Assembly (NCBI RefSeq): GCF_901000735.1
Contig: NC_081543.1
Span: 14,287,574-14,351,573, forward strand
Direction of reading: 5' to 3'
Origin: Corylus avellana
Taxonomy: Eukaryota; Streptophyta; Magnoliopsida; Fagales; Betulaceae
DNA length: 64,000 bases
The translations under genes were made by a program, and so were the position numbers. A model generated the notes under the pieces. The model was given only the letters and a program-made list of their open reading frames with translations. It made no database searches and was not told where the DNA came from. Below, piece after piece: positions 61,171-64,000 of this stretch. The first letter of the stretch is position 1, and the number at the start of each line of letters is the position of its first letter.

Positions 61171-63296
61171 ACACATATGCCCATGGTTGCTAATGCCTAT
61201 CTCACTAATCACAATAAAAGCCAAGTTGATATTGTGGATTTACTTGCTACTGGTTTTTCTGGTACTCTTAGAAATTTGTGGGATAATTATCTCACTGAAC
61301 TGAGAAGAAACCAAATCAGGAAAGCAATAAAGAGTGATGAAGAAAGCATACCAATTTTTAATGAACAAATTGGTATGGGTGAACCTGATGGTGTTAATAC
61401 TTTGATTTATACAATTATTAAACATTTTGTTGGTATTCCTTCTAATGTTACTTCTCGTATTTCTGATTACTTGAATAATCTTCGATGCCCTACTATGTTT
61501 GACTATAGATGGTATCAAGATGTTTTTCTTTCCCGTGTTTTGGTTAGAACTGACAGCCAAAAATCTTATTAGAAAGAAAAGTTTATTGATGGATTACCTT
61601 CATTATTTGCTCACAAAGTTAAAGATGAATTGATTAATTCTGATACTGGTCTTATTGATTATGAGAACTTGACTTATGGAGATTTATTCTCTAATGTCAA
61701 GAAACTTGGTATTAAGATGTGTATTGATCAGAAAATGATCAGACAACAGCTTAAGAACGCCAAGAAAGCAAAGTATGAAATGGGAAATTTCTGTGAACAG
61801 TTCGGATTACCTCCTATTGCTCCCTCCCGAACGCATAGGAAGAAATCTGGCAAAGTTTTCATGAAATCACCCCCTCCATATTACAATAGTCATAAGGAAA
61901 GAAAATTTAATAAACCTAACTTTTCAAAAAATCCTAAAAAAGGTAAAGATTCTAAATTTGAAAAATATTTTTCAAAGAATAAATATTTCAATTGTGGAGA
62001 AACAGGACACTATGCTGATAAGTGCCTTAAACCTCCCAAAAAGATTAAAAAAGAGATTAATGCTTTAGATATCAATGACGATAATAAAGCAAAAATTTTT
62101 AGAATTTTTCAAAACAAAGATTTTTCTGATTATTCTTCTGATAATTATTTTCTATCTTCCTCTGATTCTGATTATCACTCTGCTTCTGATATTTTTGGAA
62201 ATTGTGTTAAATTTGGTTATGCTGATTCTTACTACAATCTAAAAACTTGTTCGGTTCTGACCAAATCAGAAGAACAAGAAGATTTATTTCTTACTTTGAT
62301 TTCGAAAATTGAAGATCCTGATTTAAAAGAAGAGTATCTTAAAAGACTTAAGAAACTCATGACTAAAGACTTTGAAAAACCTGTTGGCACTAAAATCTCT
62401 CTTGAAGATACCTTGAAACGATTTTGAAAACAAAAATCCAAGGTAGTTACTATCTCAGATTTGTAGCATGAGATTGGTAACATAAAAAAAGATATTGCTG
62501 ACTTGCAAAATGACTTGCATATTCTTAAAACTGAGAACAAAGATTTACAACAAAAGCTTTTGCTTTTAAATCTTGAACAATATTTTCCATAACGTAACTC
62601 TGGTAATGAAGATGTTAACAAGCCTGAGCATGATGATGAAGCTGAATTCAGCTATAAGCCTCTTTCTAATGATGTTAAGATTGTTTGTATGATTAATAAA
62701 ATTGTTCCTCCAAGATGGTATTCAAAAGTTCATACTACCATTTCTCCTGACTATGCTTTTGATGTCATTACTTTAATTGATTCTGGTTCTGACTTGAATT
62801 GCATTCAAGAAGGATTTATTCCAAGTAAATATTTTGAAAAATCCACCCAGAAAATGAACTCTGCAAGTGGAAACAAGTTGCACATCAATCATGAATTAAA
62901 TAATGTTTATGTTTGTCAGAATGATATTCGTTTTCATATACCTGCTGCTCTTGTCAAAAATGTGAATGAAAGGGTAATTCTTGGAATGCCTTTCCTTGCC
63001 TTGCTTTATCCATTCTCTGTTGATGAGATTGGTGTTTCGACTATTAAATTCGGTATTAATATTCAAATTCATTTTGCTTCCAAATTTGAAATTGGTGTTA
63101 ATAAATTAGATATAAGGTTTAGACAGTCCTTAGATTTAGAGTTAGATTGTGAAAAGAAACCTAATCCCATTATAACCCTATCTTGCTTAAATACCCCTTT
63201 AACAATCATGTTTTCCCAGAATTCTTTGTTCATTCCAATTCCTAGATCTTGGCGCATATTACTATTTCTAATTTTAAAATACTGCATCAAAACATG
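61171..63296 (+). mobile_element. endogenous caulimovirid-like pararetrovirus, copy 2 (fragment)
   Basis: Read on the plus strand: coat-protein-like region (61177-62427) with a nucleic-acid-binding zinc knuckle, then a coiled-coil-type linker with stops at 62425, 62464 and 62590, then the retropepsin segment (DSG at 62779-62787). It ends before any RT. Copies 1 and 2 share the linker/protease region, so both derive from one viral family, arranged head to head at about 61170. Confidence 0.78.
61177..62427 (+). pseudogene. caulimovirid coat-protein-like ORF, broken
   Basis: One frame with a single in-frame TAG at 61570-61572. The C-terminal third is Lys-rich, followed by a zinc-knuckle-like CGETGHYADKC (61993-62035). 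The first cysteine of the expected CCHC is replaced by tyrosine (TAT), so the knuckle is damaged. Acidic Ser/Asp-rich repeats follow. In living relatives this region forms the capsid. Confidence 0.7.
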
Positions 63297-63297
63297 A
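62689..63297 (+). pseudogene. pararetroviral aspartic protease region, copy 2
   Basis: It contains the retropepsin DSG and hydrophobic flap sequence, about 200 residues. It is disconnected from the upstream coat region by stops and from any RT by truncation. The last ~35 residues look out of register. Confidence 0.7.
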
Positions 63298-64000
63298 TTT
63301 TGACATTATTCTTCATATTAAAATTTTCAATTATTATGTTTAAAACTTTAATCACTTTGTTTCTAATGTCTTTCCTCATCAAATTTTGCAGTGATGTAAG
63401 GACTCAGAAAGATCAAAAGAAAGATGATACACAGGGAGGTCAAGTGGGATTAGGGTGTACATCAAGGCAGCAAAGAGATCGCAACTCTTATGGCTCTGAT
63501 ACCAACAACGGAGGGGAAGGAAGCGCAGTATGCATAAAGATGCAGGGAATAGGGGAGAGTGATGTACATGCAAAAGATAATTTAAATCAAAGCAGTAAAA
63601 CCAGCCATGAGGCGGTAATGACAGTAGTATAATCAAATTAAAGAACTGAAATTAAAATAGTTGAGAAGCTGAAATCAAAACTTGATATAAGATTGATAAA
63701 ATATCTTACAAAAGTAAGTGATAGAACTCACAGAAGTAAGTAATAAAGGAGAAGGAAATCAAAATATGAGAGCAAGGGAATGGCTAAAAGTGATGGGTAT
63801 TAGATTATCCCAAAAGAGCTTCTGCCTTACAATGGGAAGAGGGGAGCCGTTATATAGGCAAATTACAATGAATAAAACAAAATACAATCACAAGGTAAAT
63901 AGTAAAAGTAGATTCCGCATTAATGCGGTCAAAAGTAAATAGTGGAAAGTATGCGCACGGTAGAGTCAGCGCCAATCAGGAACAGTAAAAGTCTTCAATC
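63297..64000 (-). other. possible LTR or pararetroviral intergenic region on the minus strand
   Basis: On the minus strand a TATA-like CCTATATAACGG occurs at about 63850-63861. About 350 bp downstream, TGGTATCAGAGCC at 63491-63503 equals the initiator-Met tRNA primer site used by copia elements and caulimovirids. No clear ORF follows. Which of the two it belongs to cannot be decided in this window. Confidence 0.5.
63491..63503 (-). promoter_or_regulatory. initiator-Met tRNA primer-binding-site motif
   Basis: The minus strand reads TGGTATCAGAGCC, the complement of the 3' end of plant initiator tRNA-Met. The match is exact for the usual 12-13 nt core. Confidence 0.7.

Overview
The window is nuclear DNA of a flowering plant, most likely a eudicot. 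The evidence is multi-exon GT-AG genes of plant-specific families (a purine permease, a RABH1/Rab6 GTPase, a nuclear group II intron maturase), plant-type U2 snRNA promoters, and dense plant transposons (Ty1/copia, Ty3/gypsy, CACTA, MULE, hAT, LINE, an endogenous pararetrovirus). Non-coding DNA is AT-rich. Two assembly gaps (27797-27816 and 51719-51854) lie inside repeats. The species cannot be named from the sequence.

Layout. 1-4103 is the 3' part of a dead Ty1/copia element. It is inserted in a purine-permease pseudogene (4104-5623, minus), itself a duplicate of a complete purine-permease gene (11281-13222, minus). The duplicated unit also carried a U2 snRNA gene, so U2 copies lie at 7555-7741 and 14222-14555, plus a U2 promoter without a gene body near 10608. 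Each copy has visible damage. 15948-22555 (minus) is a complete six-exon RABH1B-type Rab6 GTPase gene encoding 208 residues.

24227-41586 is a four-level nest of insertions, each with its own target-site duplication (TSD). A retroposon of about 0.8 kb (TSD 16 bp) contains a 16.5 kb Ty3/gypsy element (TSD ACCTT). That element's gag is split by a 5.7 kb non-autonomous CACTA element (TSD AGA). The CACTA contains a 1.1 kb Pack-MULE (TSD TATTTAAAA) carrying a piece of an OCTOPUS-like (DUF740) gene. The gypsy element also has a long antisense ORF with its own apparent intron. A hAT-type element follows (41658-42227).

42629-44830 is an intron-less gene for a mitochondrial nuclear maturase (nMAT2-like). 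A LINE 3' end lies at about 45950-46612. 47135-49927 (minus) is a six-exon gene that I assembled from splice sites. It predicts a 468-residue membrane-anchored protein with a degenerate kinase domain and an IRE1/RNase L-like KEN ribonuclease domain, without a lumenal sensor; this is the most interesting gene here. 50990-52252 is a GGGAC-rich minisatellite that reverses orientation across an assembly gap. 53006-53374 and 55657-56055 are tandem paralogues of an unrecognised secreted cysteine-rich peptide. 57022-58005 is a hAT element with a transposase C-terminal remnant. 59232-63300 holds two head-to-head, broken copies of an endogenous caulimovirid-like pararetrovirus, followed by a minus-strand promoter/primer-site-like segment to the end of the window.

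The genes do not form one pathway. The host genes are purine transport, Golgi trafficking, mitochondrial intron splicing, a putative membrane RNase and secreted peptides. They are separate transcription units among transposons.
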